Shown piece by piece: positions 17,962-27,258 of a stretch of DNA of 64,000 nt (positions are counted from its first letter, which is position 1; the number at the start of each line of letters is the position of its first letter). The notes below the pieces were generated by a model. That model saw only the letters and a list, made by a program, of their open reading frames with translations, ran no database searches and was not told the origin of the DNA. This DNA is from Salinisphaera orenii subsp. halophila YIM 95161 (GTDB taxonomy: Bacteria; Pseudomonadota; Gammaproteobacteria; Nevskiales; Salinisphaeraceae). A program made the position numbers and the translations under genes. The stretch is taken from the NCBI RefSeq assembly GCF_003732545.1, contig NZ_AYKF01000110.1:1-64000 (forward strand). Reading direction: 5' to 3'.

Positions 17962-18132
17962 GTCCTATTCGTCCCCGATACGGATCGGCAGCACAATGAC
18001 GGCGCGCCGGCGACCACCGGATTGCAACCGTCAGTGGAAAACGGATTTATTGTATACCACCCGGTGCCACGGCCGCAGTCCCGACCGGGCGCGACGCCCC
18101 ACGCCACCACGCCACAACCGGATGCCGTGTTC

Positions 18133-18744
18133 ATGAGTGCGCTCCACATCAACGACTTCAATCACATGCGATTCGTGTGCTCCGCGCCCACGCCCCGCGC
18201 CTTTCCGGCGCCCGCGGGCCCGGAAATCGCATTCGCCGGGCGCTCCAACGCCGGCAAGTCGAGCGCACTGAACGCCATCTGCGGGCGCACGGGCCTGGCG
18301 CGCACGAGCAAGACGCCGGGGCGCACTCAGGCGATCAACTTCTTCGTGGGCGAGGCCCTGTGCTTCGCCGATCTGCCCGGCTACGGCTATGCCCGGGTGC
18401 CGCCGAAGACCAAGGCCGCCTGGCAGGCGCTCATCGAGCACTACCTCGGTCAGCGCGAGCCGCTGGCCGGCGTGGTGCTCATCATGGACGCGCGCCGGCC
18501 GCTGACCGATTTCGATCGCCAGCTGCTCGAATGGGGCGGCGCCTACGGGCTGGCCTTTCACCTGGTGCTGACCAAGGCGGATAAGCTGCCCCGGAGCCAG
18601 CAGATCGAGGCGCTGCGGGGCGTGGGGCGCAGGGTCGACGGTGCCAGCGCGCAGCTGTTCTCGGCCAGCAAGCGTTTCGGCATCGACGAGGCGCGCGAGA
18701 CGATTGCGGCGCTGGCGTATCCGCCGGACGTCGACGACTTGTAA
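18133..18744 (+). CDS. engB: Ribosome biogenesis GTPase YsxC/EngB
   Basis: 203-residue essential GTPase for 50S assembly. G1 GRSNAGKSS, G2 region TSKTPGRTQ, G3 DLPGYGYA, G4 TKADK and G5 SASKR are all present. ATG at 18133-18135 starts MSALHINDF and gives the family's usual length; the open frame extends back through the cytochrome gene but has no family similarity there. Its stop codon lies on the edge of a Fur-like box serving the next gene. The engB-polA neighbourhood is the same as in E. coli and Pseudomonas. Confidence 0.93.
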   Translation: MSALHINDFNHMRFVCSAPTPRAFPAPAGPEIAFAGRSNAGKSSALNAICGRTGLARTSKTPGRTQAINFFVGEALCFADLPGYGYARVPPKTKAAWQALIEHYLGQREPLAGVVLIMDARRPLTDFDRQLLEWGGAYGLAFHLVLTKADKLPRSQQIEALRGVGRRVDGASAQLFSASKRFGIDEARETIAALAYPPDVDDL

Positions 18745-18769
18745 ATGAGAATCATTCCTATGTATTCTC
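18741..18769 (+). promoter_or_regulatory. Fur-box-like operator
   Basis: Positions 18741-18759 match the 19-bp Fur consensus at 13 positions (core AATGAGAATCATT). A wider inverted repeat GAGAAT (18747-18752) / ATTCTC (18764-18769) surrounds it. It lies 30-58 bp before the small gene at 18799, a typical repressor position. Iron control is inference. Confidence 0.55.
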
Positions 18770-18798
18770 GAATCGCCATCCACCAGAGGGCGATCACA

Positions 18799-19002
18799 AT
18801 GGCGTACGACATCAAGGCATGGCTCGATCGTGAAGGCTCGCCGCGGCTCGAGATTCTCGACGCCGAGTCGGGCACCCTGCGCATGGCCTGGGACGCCCGC
18901 GAACACCGCTCCCAGGCGATCAAATCGCTGTTCCATGAGCTCATGTTGCTGAGCCTGCGCGACCAACTCGTTGATTCGACCGGTGTTTCTCCGCCGCGAT
19001 GA
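18799..19002 (+). CDS. Small protein downstream of a Fur-like box
   Basis: 67-residue soluble protein, no signal peptide or membrane segment. It starts MAYDIKAWLDREG and ends with a helical SQAIKSLFHELMLLSLRDQL and a short polar tail. ATG at 18799 was chosen over one 18 codons upstream because AGAGGG lies 8 nt before it. No family recognised; it is not HemP- or Bfd-like by eye. The Fur-like box upstream suggests induction under iron limitation. Followed by a strong terminator. Confidence 0.65.
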   Translation: MAYDIKAWLDREGSPRLEILDAESGTLRMAWDAREHRSQAIKSLFHELMLLSLRDQLVDSTGVSPPR

Positions 19003-19037
19003 GCGCGCTCATCGACTGCTGACGACCATTGGTCGGG

Positions 19038-19073
19038 AAACCGGCGCCGTCGAGTCGACGCGCCGGTTTTTCT
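19038..19073 (+). terminator. Intrinsic terminator of engB-small gene unit
   Basis: 9-bp stem AAACCGGCG (19038-19046) / CGCCGGTTT (19061-19069), with a smaller stem in the loop, followed by a T run to 19072. Oriented for plus-strand transcription. Confidence 0.85.
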
Positions 19074-19110
19074 GTGTCATAAATAGCCGAGATCGCTGAT
19101 TGCTCAGGGA

Positions 19111-19222
19111 TAAAAAAGCCCCGACGGCAGGGGGAATACCGTCGGGGCGATTCATCCGGTCTGGGGAGACCGGATTCGGGGTTACCGCTCAGGGAGAAAA
19201 GCGGGCAAGCCTTGCGCTTGCA
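19111..19222 (-). ncRNA. Sigma-E-type small RNA, copy 1 (ErsA/Spot 42 slot)
   Basis: About 112 nt. On the minus strand: hairpin 1 GCAAGC-gcaag-GCTTGC (19205-19221); hairpin 2 CCGCT...AGCGG with loop containing UUUUCUCCCUG (19190-19200); hairpin 3, a perfect 9-bp stem ATCCGGTCT/AGACCGGAT with a CCCC loop (19154-19175); terminator stem 19118-19148 with C-rich loop, then a U tract (19111-19117). Preceded by its own promoter. Last of three tandem copies, farthest from polA. It lies in the polA-engB interval used by Spot 42 in enterics. Identity as an ErsA relative is inferred from location, promoter type and C-rich loops. Confidence 0.85.
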
Positions 19223-19227
19223 AGACA

Positions 19228-19255
19228 TGAGACCGGCACCGTCGCGAAGAGTTCC
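19228..19255 (-). promoter_or_regulatory. Sigma-E/AlgU-type promoter of sRNA copy 1
   Basis: Minus strand GGAACTC (19249-19255), 16-nt spacer, TCTCA (19228-19232). The -35 element matches the GAACTT-type extracytoplasmic consensus; the -10 differs by one base from the TCTGA of the other two copies. Confidence 0.8.
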
Positions 19256-19349
19256 AGCCGGAGGTGAAACTTTTTCGCGGCCGGGTAGAGATTCAAACCG
19301 GACGCCACGCACCGTTTGCACCGGGCACACCGGTGGTTGTGTGGCGCGC

Positions 19350-19465
19350 AAAAAAGAAGCCCCGACGATGGGGGAAACCGTCGGGGCCAATGATCCGGTT
19401 CCGGGGGAAGAACCGGATTGGGGGTTACCGCTCAGGGAGAAAAGCGGGCAGGCATTGCGCCTGCA
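19350..19465 (-). ncRNA. Sigma-E-type small RNA, copy 2
   Basis: About 116 nt, same architecture as copy 1. Hairpin 1 is GCAGGC-gcaat-GCCTGC (19448-19464), a compensated change relative to GCAAGC/GCTTGC. The hairpin 2 loop is identical (19433-19443). Hairpin 3 is ATCCGGTTC/GAACCGGAT (19393-19418), compensated relative to copy 1, with loop UUCCCCCG. Terminator stem GCCCCGACG/CGTCGGGGC (19359-19387), loop with UUUCCCCC, then U tract (19350-19358). The compensated substitutions argue for selection on RNA structure. Confidence 0.85.
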
Positions 19466-19470
19466 TGGAT

Positions 19471-19498
19471 TCAGACAGGGCCGCTGCGGCCGAGTTCC
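19471..19498 (-). promoter_or_regulatory. Sigma-E/AlgU-type promoter of sRNA copy 2
   Basis: Minus strand GGAACTC (19492-19498), 16-nt spacer, TCTGA (19471-19475). The transcript's first hairpin begins 6 nt below the -10 element, as in the other two copies. Confidence 0.85.
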
Positions 19499-19536
19499 CG
19501 CGGGCCCGTGAAAATTTCGGGACCGGGACGACGCGC

Positions 19537-19650
19537 AAAAAGAAACCCCGACGGCAGGGGGAATACCGTCGGGGCAAGCACTCCGGTCTTGGGGGAGAAC
19601 CGGATTGGGTTACCGCTCAGGGAGAAAAGCGGGCAAGCATCGCGCTTACG
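19537..19650 (-). ncRNA. Sigma-E-type small RNA, copy 3 (nearest polA)
   Basis: About 114 nt. Hairpin 1 GTAAGC-gcgat-GCTTGC (19633-19649, one G-U pair); hairpin 2 with the invariant UUUUCUCCCUG loop (19618-19628); hairpin 3 TCCGGT...ACCGGA (19582-19604) with loop containing CUCCCCC; terminator stem 19546-19574 and U-rich tail (19536-19545). First of the three in transcription order, 94 nt after the polA stop. Its AT-rich upstream DNA probably makes its promoter the strongest. Confidence 0.85.
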
Positions 19651-19655
19651 AAATA

Positions 19656-19700
19656 TCAGACCGGCACGGATGCACCGAGTTCCGAAAATTTTCGAAATTT
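19656..19700 (-). promoter_or_regulatory. Sigma-E/AlgU-type promoter with UP-like tract, sRNA copy 3
   Basis: Minus strand GGAACTC (19677-19683), 16-nt spacer, TCTGA (19656-19660). Directly upstream is an A/T tract (about 19684-19705) containing the palindrome CGAAAATTTTCG, resembling an UP element. Copies 1 and 2 have weaker versions of this tract. Confidence 0.85.
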
Positions 19701-19744
19701 TTTTATCCCAGCGAGAACAGTCACCTGGCTGCTATTTCGACGAC

Positions 19745-22447
19745 TCAGTGGGCTTTCTGCCAGTTGTCGGCGATACCGGCCTCCGCCAGCAGCGGCACAT
19801 CCAGCGCGGCCACGCCGCGCATGCGGGCCGCGATCTCGTCGGCCAGCCGTTCGGCCTCAGCGTCCGGCACCTCGAAGACCAGCTCGTCGTGGACCTGCAT
19901 GATCATGCGCGCCGGTTCACCAGAGCTTCGCAACCACGCGTCGACATCGATCATCGCCTTCTTGATCAGATCCGCCGCCGTGCCCTGCAGCGGCGCGTTG
20001 ATCGCCGCACGCTCCGCCCCCTGACGGCGCGCGCCGTTGCGTGAGTTGATCTCCGGCAGGTACAGCCGGCGACCGTAGAGCGTTTCGACGTAGCCGTCGG
20101 CCCGCGCGCGTTCGCGCGTCGCGTCCATGTAACGACGCACGCCGGCGAAGCGCTCGAAAAAGCGCTCGATGTAGGCGCCCGCGTTCTCGCGCGAGGTCTC
20201 GAGCTGCTTGGCGAGACCGTAGGCCGACATGCCGTACATCAGCCCGAAGTTGATCGCCTTGGCGGCGCGCCGCTGGTCGGCGCTCACCTCGGCCGGCGAC
20301 GTGTCGAAGACCTCGGCGGCGGTCGCGGCGTGGATGTCGCGCTCCTCGTTGAAGGCGGCCAGCAGCCCGGGATCGCCCGACAGATGCGCCATGATCCGCA
20401 GTTCGATCTGGGAATAGTCCACGGCCAGGATCTTGTGGCCCGGGGGCGCGATGAACGCCTCGCGGATGCGCCGGCCGGCCTCGGTGCGGATGGGGATGTT
20501 CTGCAGGTTGGGATCGGACGACGACAGCCGGCCGGTGGCGGCCACCGCCTGGTGATAGGAGGTGTGGATGCGCCCGGTGTCCGGATTGATCTGGGTCGGC
20601 AGCTTGTCGGCGTAGGTCGAGCGCAGCTTCGACAGCTCGCGCCAGTCGACGATCATCGCCGGCAGTGTGTGCCGGTCGGCGAGCTCGCGCAGCACGTCCT
20701 CGGCGGTCGACGGCGCGCCCTTGGGCGTCTTGCGGATCACGGGCAGTTCGAGCCGGTCGAACAGGATCTCCTTGAGCTGGGCCGGCGAGCCCAGATTGAA
20801 CTCGCCGCCCGCGGCCTCGAAGGCGGCCGTCTGGACCGCCTGCATCCGCTCGGCCATTTCCCGGCTGACCCGGCCCAGCAGATCGCGGTCGACGAGCACG
20901 CCGTTGGCCTCGACGCGGGCGAGCACGGGCATCAGCGGCATCTCGATGTCCTCGTAGAGCGCCTTGAGTCGCTGGCTTTCGCCCAGCTCGCCGTAGAGCC
21001 GCCGATGCAGCTGCAGCGTGATGTCGGCGTCCTCCGCGGCGTAGGGCGTGGCGACGTCCAGCGCCACCTGGTTGAAGGTGATCTGCTTGGCGCCCTTGCC
21101 GGCGACGTCCTCGAACTTGGTGGTGCTGCGCTGGAGGTAGCGCTGGGCCAGCGAGTCCATGTCGTGACGCGTGGCCGTGCTGTTGAGCACATAGGACTCC
21201 AGCATCGTGTCGTGATCCAGCCCGGCCATGTCTACGCCGTGGCGGCGCAGGACGTTGACGTCGTACTTGATGTGCTGGCCGAGCTTGGAAACGGCGGGGT
21301 CCTCCAGCACGGCGCGCACCCGGTCGATGACGGTCTGCCGATCGAGCTGCTCCGGTGCGCCCATGTAGTCGTGGGCCACCGGCACATACCAGGCCTCGCC
21401 CGGCTCGACGGCGAAGGACAGACCAACCAGATTCGAGGCCATCGCCGAGAGCGAATCGGTCTCGGTGTCCACGCAGATCAGGTCGGCGGCCTCCAGCCTG
21501 GCCATCATCGCCTCGAGCGCGTCGACATCGAGCACGGTGTGATAGTGCGTTTCGGCCGGCGCCTCGGGCGTGCCGGGAGACGCCGGCGCGGCCTCCATGT
21601 CCTCGAGGAACTTGTGAAAGGCGTAGCCGCGATAGAGCTCGGCGAGCCGTTCGCGATCGGCCGCGCCGCGGGTGAGCGCCGTACCGGCCGCGCCGAGGTC
21701 CAGATCGCAGCGGATCGTGGCCAGATCCTTGTACAGCGGCAGATCGTCCAGGGCGGCACGCAGATTGTCGGCGACCTTGCCGCCGATGGCGTCCGCGTGC
21801 GCGATCACGCCTTCCAGCGAACCGTACTGATCCAGCCACTTGGCCGCGGTCTTGGGCCCGACCTTGGGCACGCCGGGAATATTGTCGGAACTGTCGCCGA
21901 CGAGGGCGAGATAGTCGGTGATCAGCGCCGGGCCCACGCCGAACTTCTCGTGCACGCGGGCGACGTCGGTGCGCTTGTCCTGCATCGTGTCGAGCAGGTG
22001 CACGCGCTCGTCGACGAGCTGGGCCATGTCCTTGTCGCCGGTCACGATCAGCACCTCGCCGGTATCGCGTGCCGCGAGCGTGCCGATGACGTCGTCGGCC
22101 TCGACGCCGTCGATCTGCAACAGGGGCAGACCGAGGGCGACCACGACCTCGCGGATGCCGGCGAACTGCGCCGAGAGCTCCTCGGGCACCGGCGGGCGGT
22201 TGGCCTTGTAGTCGGCGAACAGCTCGTTGCGGAACGTGGGCCCGCGGGGATCGAAGACCACCACGATGCGGTCCGATTCGTATTCGCGCAGGAACTTGCG
22301 CAGCATGTTGGTCATGCCGTAGATCGCGCCCGTGGGCTCGCCGTCGGCGTTGGTCAGCGGCGGCAGCACGTGATAGGCGCGATACAGCCACGACGAGCCG
22401 TCGATGAGAATCAGCGGCCCGCCGGCGGGCGCGGTGTCTTGGGGCAT
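19745..22447 (-). CDS. polA: DNA polymerase I
   Basis: 900-residue repair and Okazaki-fragment polymerase. The 5'-3' exonuclease domain (about 1-290) begins LILIDGSSWLYRAYH; the 3'-5' exonuclease domain shows VDTETDS with the catalytic D-x-E and appears active; the polymerase domain has DYSQIELRIMAHLSGD and QVHDELVFEV. ATG at 22445-22447 (MPQDTAP) gives standard length; the frame upstream has no similarity. Its 3' end leads straight into the sRNA array on the same strand with no terminator seen between, so some read-through is possible. Confidence 0.95.
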   Translation of the reverse strand: MPQDTAPAGGPLILIDGSSWLYRAYHVLPPLTNADGEPTGAIYGMTNMLRKFLREYESDRIVVVFDPRGPTFRNELFADYKANRPPVPEELSAQFAGIREVVVALGLPLLQIDGVEADDVIGTLAARDTGEVLIVTGDKDMAQLVDERVHLLDTMQDKRTDVARVHEKFGVGPALITDYLALVGDSSDNIPGVPKVGPKTAAKWLDQYGSLEGVIAHADAIGGKVADNLRAALDDLPLYKDLATIRCDLDLGAAGTALTRGAADRERLAELYRGYAFHKFLEDMEAAPASPGTPEAPAETHYHTVLDVDALEAMMARLEAADLICVDTETDSLSAMASNLVGLSFAVEPGEAWYVPVAHDYMGAPEQLDRQTVIDRVRAVLEDPAVSKLGQHIKYDVNVLRRHGVDMAGLDHDTMLESYVLNSTATRHDMDSLAQRYLQRSTTKFEDVAGKGAKQITFNQVALDVATPYAAEDADITLQLHRRLYGELGESQRLKALYEDIEMPLMPVLARVEANGVLVDRDLLGRVSREMAERMQAVQTAAFEAAGGEFNLGSPAQLKEILFDRLELPVIRKTPKGAPSTAEDVLRELADRHTLPAMIVDWRELSKLRSTYADKLPTQINPDTGRIHTSYHQAVAATGRLSSSDPNLQNIPIRTEAGRRIREAFIAPPGHKILAVDYSQIELRIMAHLSGDPGLLAAFNEERDIHAATAAEVFDTSPAEVSADQRRAAKAINFGLMYGMSAYGLAKQLETSRENAGAYIERFFERFAGVRRYMDATRERARADGYVETLYGRRLYLPEINSRNGARRQGAERAAINAPLQGTAADLIKKAMIDVDAWLRSSGEPARMIMQVHDELVFEVPDAEAERLADEIAARMRGVAALDVPLLAEAGIADNWQKAH

Positions 22448-22804
22448 GGCAGTCACGAAGGTCGATGCGCCGACAGGCGAACCGGCCGGCGGGGAAACAT
22501 GGAGGCACCAGCTTAACGCGGTCGTCGCCGGTCGTTCTCGGCCCGGACGCCGGAACAGCGCAATGCGGTCGTCGTCGTCCGATGCTTGCCACTCGCCGCG
22601 GGCGCTCGGCCGGACACCCGAATCACCGGGGAGGCCCGCTGTTCCCGTCGTCAGGACCAGCAGCACCGGCACCTCTGCGGCCTCGCTCGGACCGGGCATC
22701 GCCGCCGGCCGCGGCGATTCCGCGATACGCGTGCGCGCTCTTCGGCTAGCCGTCACCTGACGCGTCGGCCCGCCCGGCAGAGCATTCGCGCGGCCGCAGC
22801 GGTC
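22448..22804. other. Gene-free stretch between lysA and polA
   Basis: About 357 bp without a recognisable gene, terminator or RNA. It must hold the polA promoter, but no convincing -35/-10 pair was identified. Confidence 0.5.
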
Positions 22805-24067
22805 TCAGGCGATCGGCAGTCGCCGCTCGCCGCGCATCAGATCGGCCACGGTCTCGCGGGCGCGCACCTCGTGCGCCGCCGCGCCGTCGACCAGCACTTC
22901 CGGCGGTCGCGGGCGGGCGTTGTAGGTGGACGCCATGGCAAAGCCGTAGGCGCCGGCACTGCGCACGGCCAGCAGATCGCCCTCGGCCAGCGCGAGTTCG
23001 CGATCGTGGCCGAGAAAATCGCCCGTCTCGCAGATGGGGCCGACGATCTCCCAGGGGCGCGGGGCGACCGCGCCGGCTTCGGCGACCGGCACGATCGCGT
23101 GCCAGCCGTCGTAGAGCGCGGGACGCAGCAGGTCATTCATGGCCGCGTCCACGATCGCGAAATGCCGATCCTCGGGCTCGGCGCCCGGCTTGAGCAGCTC
23201 GACCCGCGTGAGCAGGATGCCCGCATTGCCGACCAGCACCCGTCCGGGCTCGCAGACCAGCTTGAGATCGCGTCCGGCCACGCGCTCGCTCAGCGCGGCC
23301 GCGTACTCGGCCGGCGAGGGCGGGGTCTCGTCGCGATAGCGGATGCCGAGCCCACCGCCGACATCGAGGTGGTCGACGGCGATGCCGCGCGCGGCGAGCC
23401 GGTCGATCAGCGCCAGCACACGATCGATGGCATCGCGAAACGGCGCCAGCCGCGTCAGTTGGGAGCCGATGTGGCAGTCGACCCCGCGGACGGCCAGCCC
23501 GGGCATGTCCGCGGCCCGCGCATACAGGGTCTCCGCCCGGCCGATGTCCACCCCGAACTTGTTCTCCTTGAGCCCGGTGGCGATGTAGGGGTGCGTGCCC
23601 GCGTCGACGTCCGGATTCACGCGCAGCGAGATCGGCGCCCGCACCCCCAGACGCTGCGCGACCGCGTCGATGCGCACCAGCTCGGCCTCCGACTCGACGT
23701 TGAAGCAGGCGATGCCGACCTCGAGCGCGCGCTCGATCTCGTCGACGCGCTTGCCCACGCCGGAAAACACCACCCGCGACGGATCGCCGCCGGCCGTGAT
23801 CACGCGTTCGAGCTCGCCCACCGAGACGATATCGAAGCCGCTGCCCAGATCCGCCAGCAGGCCGAGCACGCCGAGATTGCCGTTGGCCTTCACGGCGAAG
23901 CAGATCTCGTGGTCGACGTCGGCCAGGGCCGCCTCGAAGACCCGGTAATGGCGCGTGATCGTGGCTGCGCTGTAGACATAGCACGGCGTGCCGAAGCGCG
24001 CCGCGATATCGGGCAGCGGCACGTCCTCGGCGTGCAGCACGCCGCCGCGGTAGACGAAATGATCCAT
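22805..24067 (-). CDS. lysA: Diaminopimelate decarboxylase
   Basis: 420-residue PLP enzyme catalysing the last step of lysine synthesis. PLP lysine in CFAVKANGN, HIGSQ motif, the glycine-rich DVGGGLGI phosphate loop, CEPGR, and the C-terminal CETGDFL with the active-site cysteine are all visible. It begins 2 nt after the lptM stop. The usual partner dapF is not in the window. Complete. Confidence 0.95.
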   Translation of the reverse strand: MDHFVYRGGVLHAEDVPLPDIAARFGTPCYVYSAATITRHYRVFEAALADVDHEICFAVKANGNLGVLGLLADLGSGFDIVSVGELERVITAGGDPSRVVFSGVGKRVDEIERALEVGIACFNVESEAELVRIDAVAQRLGVRAPISLRVNPDVDAGTHPYIATGLKENKFGVDIGRAETLYARAADMPGLAVRGVDCHIGSQLTRLAPFRDAIDRVLALIDRLAARGIAVDHLDVGGGLGIRYRDETPPSPAEYAAALSERVAGRDLKLVCEPGRVLVGNAGILLTRVELLKPGAEPEDRHFAIVDAAMNDLLRPALYDGWHAIVPVAEAGAVAPRPWEIVGPICETGDFLGHDRELALAEGDLLAVRSAGAYGFAMASTYNARPRPPEVLVDGAAAHEVRARETVADLMRGERRLPIA

Positions 24068-24069
24068 GG

Positions 24070-24303
24070 CTAGGAGGCGTCGTCGGGCATCGACACGCCG
24101 TCGTTCGACGACGCGTCGCCGGAGCGGCCGGCGGCGTTCCCGGTCGCGGCTTCCGACTCGTCTTCGTCGTCCAGACCGAAGGCGCCGTCGGTCTGGGATT
24201 CCGGCGCCTCGCCGGGCAGATAGAGCGGACCCTTCTGGCCACAGCCGGCCAGAAGGGCGGTCGCGAACACGGTCAGCGCCAGTGCGATGGAGCTCGCCTT
24301 CAT
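24070..24303 (-). CDS. lptM: LptM (YifL)-type small lipoprotein
   Basis: 77-residue lipoprotein. A signal peptide ends in the lipobox LLAGC and is followed by the family hallmark GQKGPLYLP. In E. coli, LptM binds the LptD-LptE translocon and promotes LptD oxidation; the conserved N-terminus is enough for that. Here the tail is long and acidic (DDEDES... DD). It heads the lptM-lysA operon, the usual gammaproteobacterial arrangement. Confidence 0.88.
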   Translation of the reverse strand: MKASSIALALTVFATALLAGCGQKGPLYLPGEAPESQTDGAFGLDDEDESEAATGNAAGRSGDASSNDGVSMPDDAS

Positions 24304-24367
24304 CGTCGTCGGGACAGCGGAGTGAGGCGCTCAGTCTAGCAGTGCGGCGCCGCCGTGACCGTCGCGC

Positions 24368-25216
24368 CTAGACGCCGAGATGGCGGCCGAGAAAGCGCAG
24401 GTGGTCCTCCATGAAGCTGGCGATGAAGAAATAGCTGTGATCGTAGCCTTCGCGCCGGTTGACCTCGACGTCGGCGCCGACCTGCTTCGCGGCCTCCTCG
24501 AGCCGATGCGGGTGCAGCTGCTCGTCGAGGAAGTTGTCCGCCAGACCCTGCTCCACCCGGATCGGCGGCAGCGCCTCGGCGTTGTCGGCGTTCGACAGCA
24601 GATGGGTGGCATCGTAGGCCAGCCACGCCTGGCGGTCGTCGCCGAGATACTTCGGAAAGGCCTTGTGGCCCCACGGCACCTCGGTGGGCGCGCAGATCGG
24701 GGAGAACGCCGAGATCGCCGCGAACCGGTCGATGTTGCGCAGGCCGATGACCAGCGCCCCGTGGCCGCCCATGGAGTGCCCGAAGATGGCCTCGCGGGAC
24801 AGGTCGAGCGTGGTGTTGAACTCGTCGGCCAGCAGCGCCGGCAGTTCGCTGACCACGTAGTCGTACATCTGGTAGTGCGACGCCCACGGCGCCTGGGTGG
24901 CGTTGACGTAGAAGCCCGCGCCCTTGCCCATATCGAATACGTCCTCGTCGGCGACGTCGTCGCCCCGGGGGCTGGTGTCCGGCGCCACGACGGCCACGCC
25001 GAGCTCGGCGGCCACGCGCTGGGCCCCGGCCTTGTTGACGAAGTTCTCGTCGGTGCAGGTCAGGCCCGACAGCCAGTAGACGACCGGCACGCGCTGGGTG
25101 TCCGCCTGCGGCGGCACGTAGAGCGCGAACGTCATGTCGCAGTTGCAGACCTTGGAGGCATGCGTGTAGCGGCGCTGCCAGCCGCCGAACGCCTTGTGCT
25201 CGTCAATCTTTTCCAT
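24368..25216 (-). CDS. fghA: S-formylglutathione hydrolase
   Basis: 282-residue esterase-D-fold hydrolase releasing formate and glutathione. Nucleophile motif GHSMGGHGA, oxyanion region WLSGLTCTDENF, and the C-terminal GYDHSYFFI with the catalytic histidine are present. ATG at 25214-25216 (MEKIDEHKAF) gives standard length. Lies 84 bp after adhC on the same strand; together they oxidise formaldehyde to formate via glutathione. Confidence 0.94.
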   Translation of the reverse strand: MEKIDEHKAFGGWQRRYTHASKVCNCDMTFALYVPPQADTQRVPVVYWLSGLTCTDENFVNKAGAQRVAAELGVAVVAPDTSPRGDDVADEDVFDMGKGAGFYVNATQAPWASHYQMYDYVVSELPALLADEFNTTLDLSREAIFGHSMGGHGALVIGLRNIDRFAAISAFSPICAPTEVPWGHKAFPKYLGDDRQAWLAYDATHLLSNADNAEALPPIRVEQGLADNFLDEQLHPHRLEEAAKQVGADVEVNRREGYDHSYFFIASFMEDHLRFLGRHLGV

Positions 25217-25243
25217 GATCGGATCTCTCGGATGGTGGAGCGC

Positions 25244-25277
25244 AAAACGCCGCGGCACCGATACGGCGCCGCGGCGT
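25244..25277 (-). terminator. Hairpin between adhC and fghA
   Basis: Minus-strand stem ACGCCGCGG (from 25277) paired with CCGCGGCGT (to 25247), 9 bp, followed by a short TTTT. With so few Ts it probably acts as a partial terminator or an mRNA-stabilising hairpin that lowers fghA relative to adhC. Confidence 0.55.
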
Positions 25278-25300
25278 ATGGCCGGTTCGGCTGCGCTCGA

Positions 25301-26566
<1,266 letters not shown>

Positions 26567-26588
26567 TCACTTCGACACCGGCTCCATC

Positions 26589-27251
26589 ATGCTCGACTGT
26601 ATCGAGATCGCCCCCGACACGGATGCCCGCGCCAGCGTCATCTGGCTGCACGGCCTGGGCGCCGACGGCAACGACTTCGTCCCCGTGGTCGACGAACTGG
26701 GTCTGCCGGCGGATCACGGCATCCGCTTCGTGTTTCCCAATGCACCGACGCGACCGGTGACGGTCAACAACGGCATGCCGATGCGCGCCTGGTACGACAT
26801 CAAGGGCATGGCGATCGCCGACAAGCAGGACGCCGAGGGCATCCACGCCAGCGCTGCCGAGATCGAGGCGCTGATCGCCGCCGAGATCGAGCGCCGGATT
26901 CCGGCCCAGCGCATCGTCATCGCCGGTTTCTCCCAGGGCGGGGCCATCGCGCTGCACACGGGCGTGCGTCACGGCGAGCGCCTGGCCGGCATCATGGGGC
27001 TGTCGACGTATCTGCCGCTGGCGGACACGCTGGCCGCCGAGGCCACGCCGGCCAACCGCGACACGCCGATCCTGATGGCCCACGGCACCGAGGATCCGGT
27101 GGTGCCGATCGCGCTCGGGCGCGACAGTCGCGATGCGCTGACCGACGCCGGCTACGACGTGGCCTGGCACGAATACCCGATGCAGCACCAGGTCTGCCTG
27201 CCCCAGATCGCGACCATCGGCCGCTGGCTCTCCGAGCGGCTGTGCGGCTGA
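26589..27251 (+). CDS. Carboxylesterase/phospholipase family hydrolase
   Basis: 220-residue alpha/beta hydrolase of the EstB/acyl-protein-thioesterase-like family. Oxyanion strand VIWLHGLGADGNDF, nucleophile GFSQGGA, aspartate in HGTEDPVV, histidine in YPMQHQVC. The histidine motif usually reads YPMGHSV; the change keeps the His. ATG at 26589 (MLDCIEIAP) fits family length. It precedes the DedA gene by 7 nt and is probably co-transcribed with it. Substrate uncertain; short acyl esters are typical. Confidence 0.88.
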   Translation: MLDCIEIAPDTDARASVIWLHGLGADGNDFVPVVDELGLPADHGIRFVFPNAPTRPVTVNNGMPMRAWYDIKGMAIADKQDAEGIHASAAEIEALIAAEIERRIPAQRIVIAGFSQGGAIALHTGVRHGERLAGIMGLSTYLPLADTLAAEATPANRDTPILMAHGTEDPVVPIALGRDSRDALTDAGYDVAWHEYPMQHQVCLPQIATIGRWLSERLCG

Positions 27252-27258
27252 ACCGGCC

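Noticed and set aside
19105-19700. Tandem repeats here as a CRISPR array or REP cluster
   Set aside because: Repeat units are about 180-240 bp apart with promoter, hairpins and terminator in fixed order, which fits sRNA genes and not short direct repeats with spacers.
19684-19710. CGAAAATTTTCG palindrome plus T run as a terminator on the plus strand
   Set aside because: The stem is short and AT-rich, no plus-strand gene leads into it, and its position just above the -35 of sRNA copy 3 fits an UP-like element better.
20330-22516. 728-codon open frame on the strand opposite polA
   Set aside because: Composition is that of a GC-rich antisense shadow (His, Gly, Arg, Val-rich with no family motif) and polA on the other strand is complete and certain.
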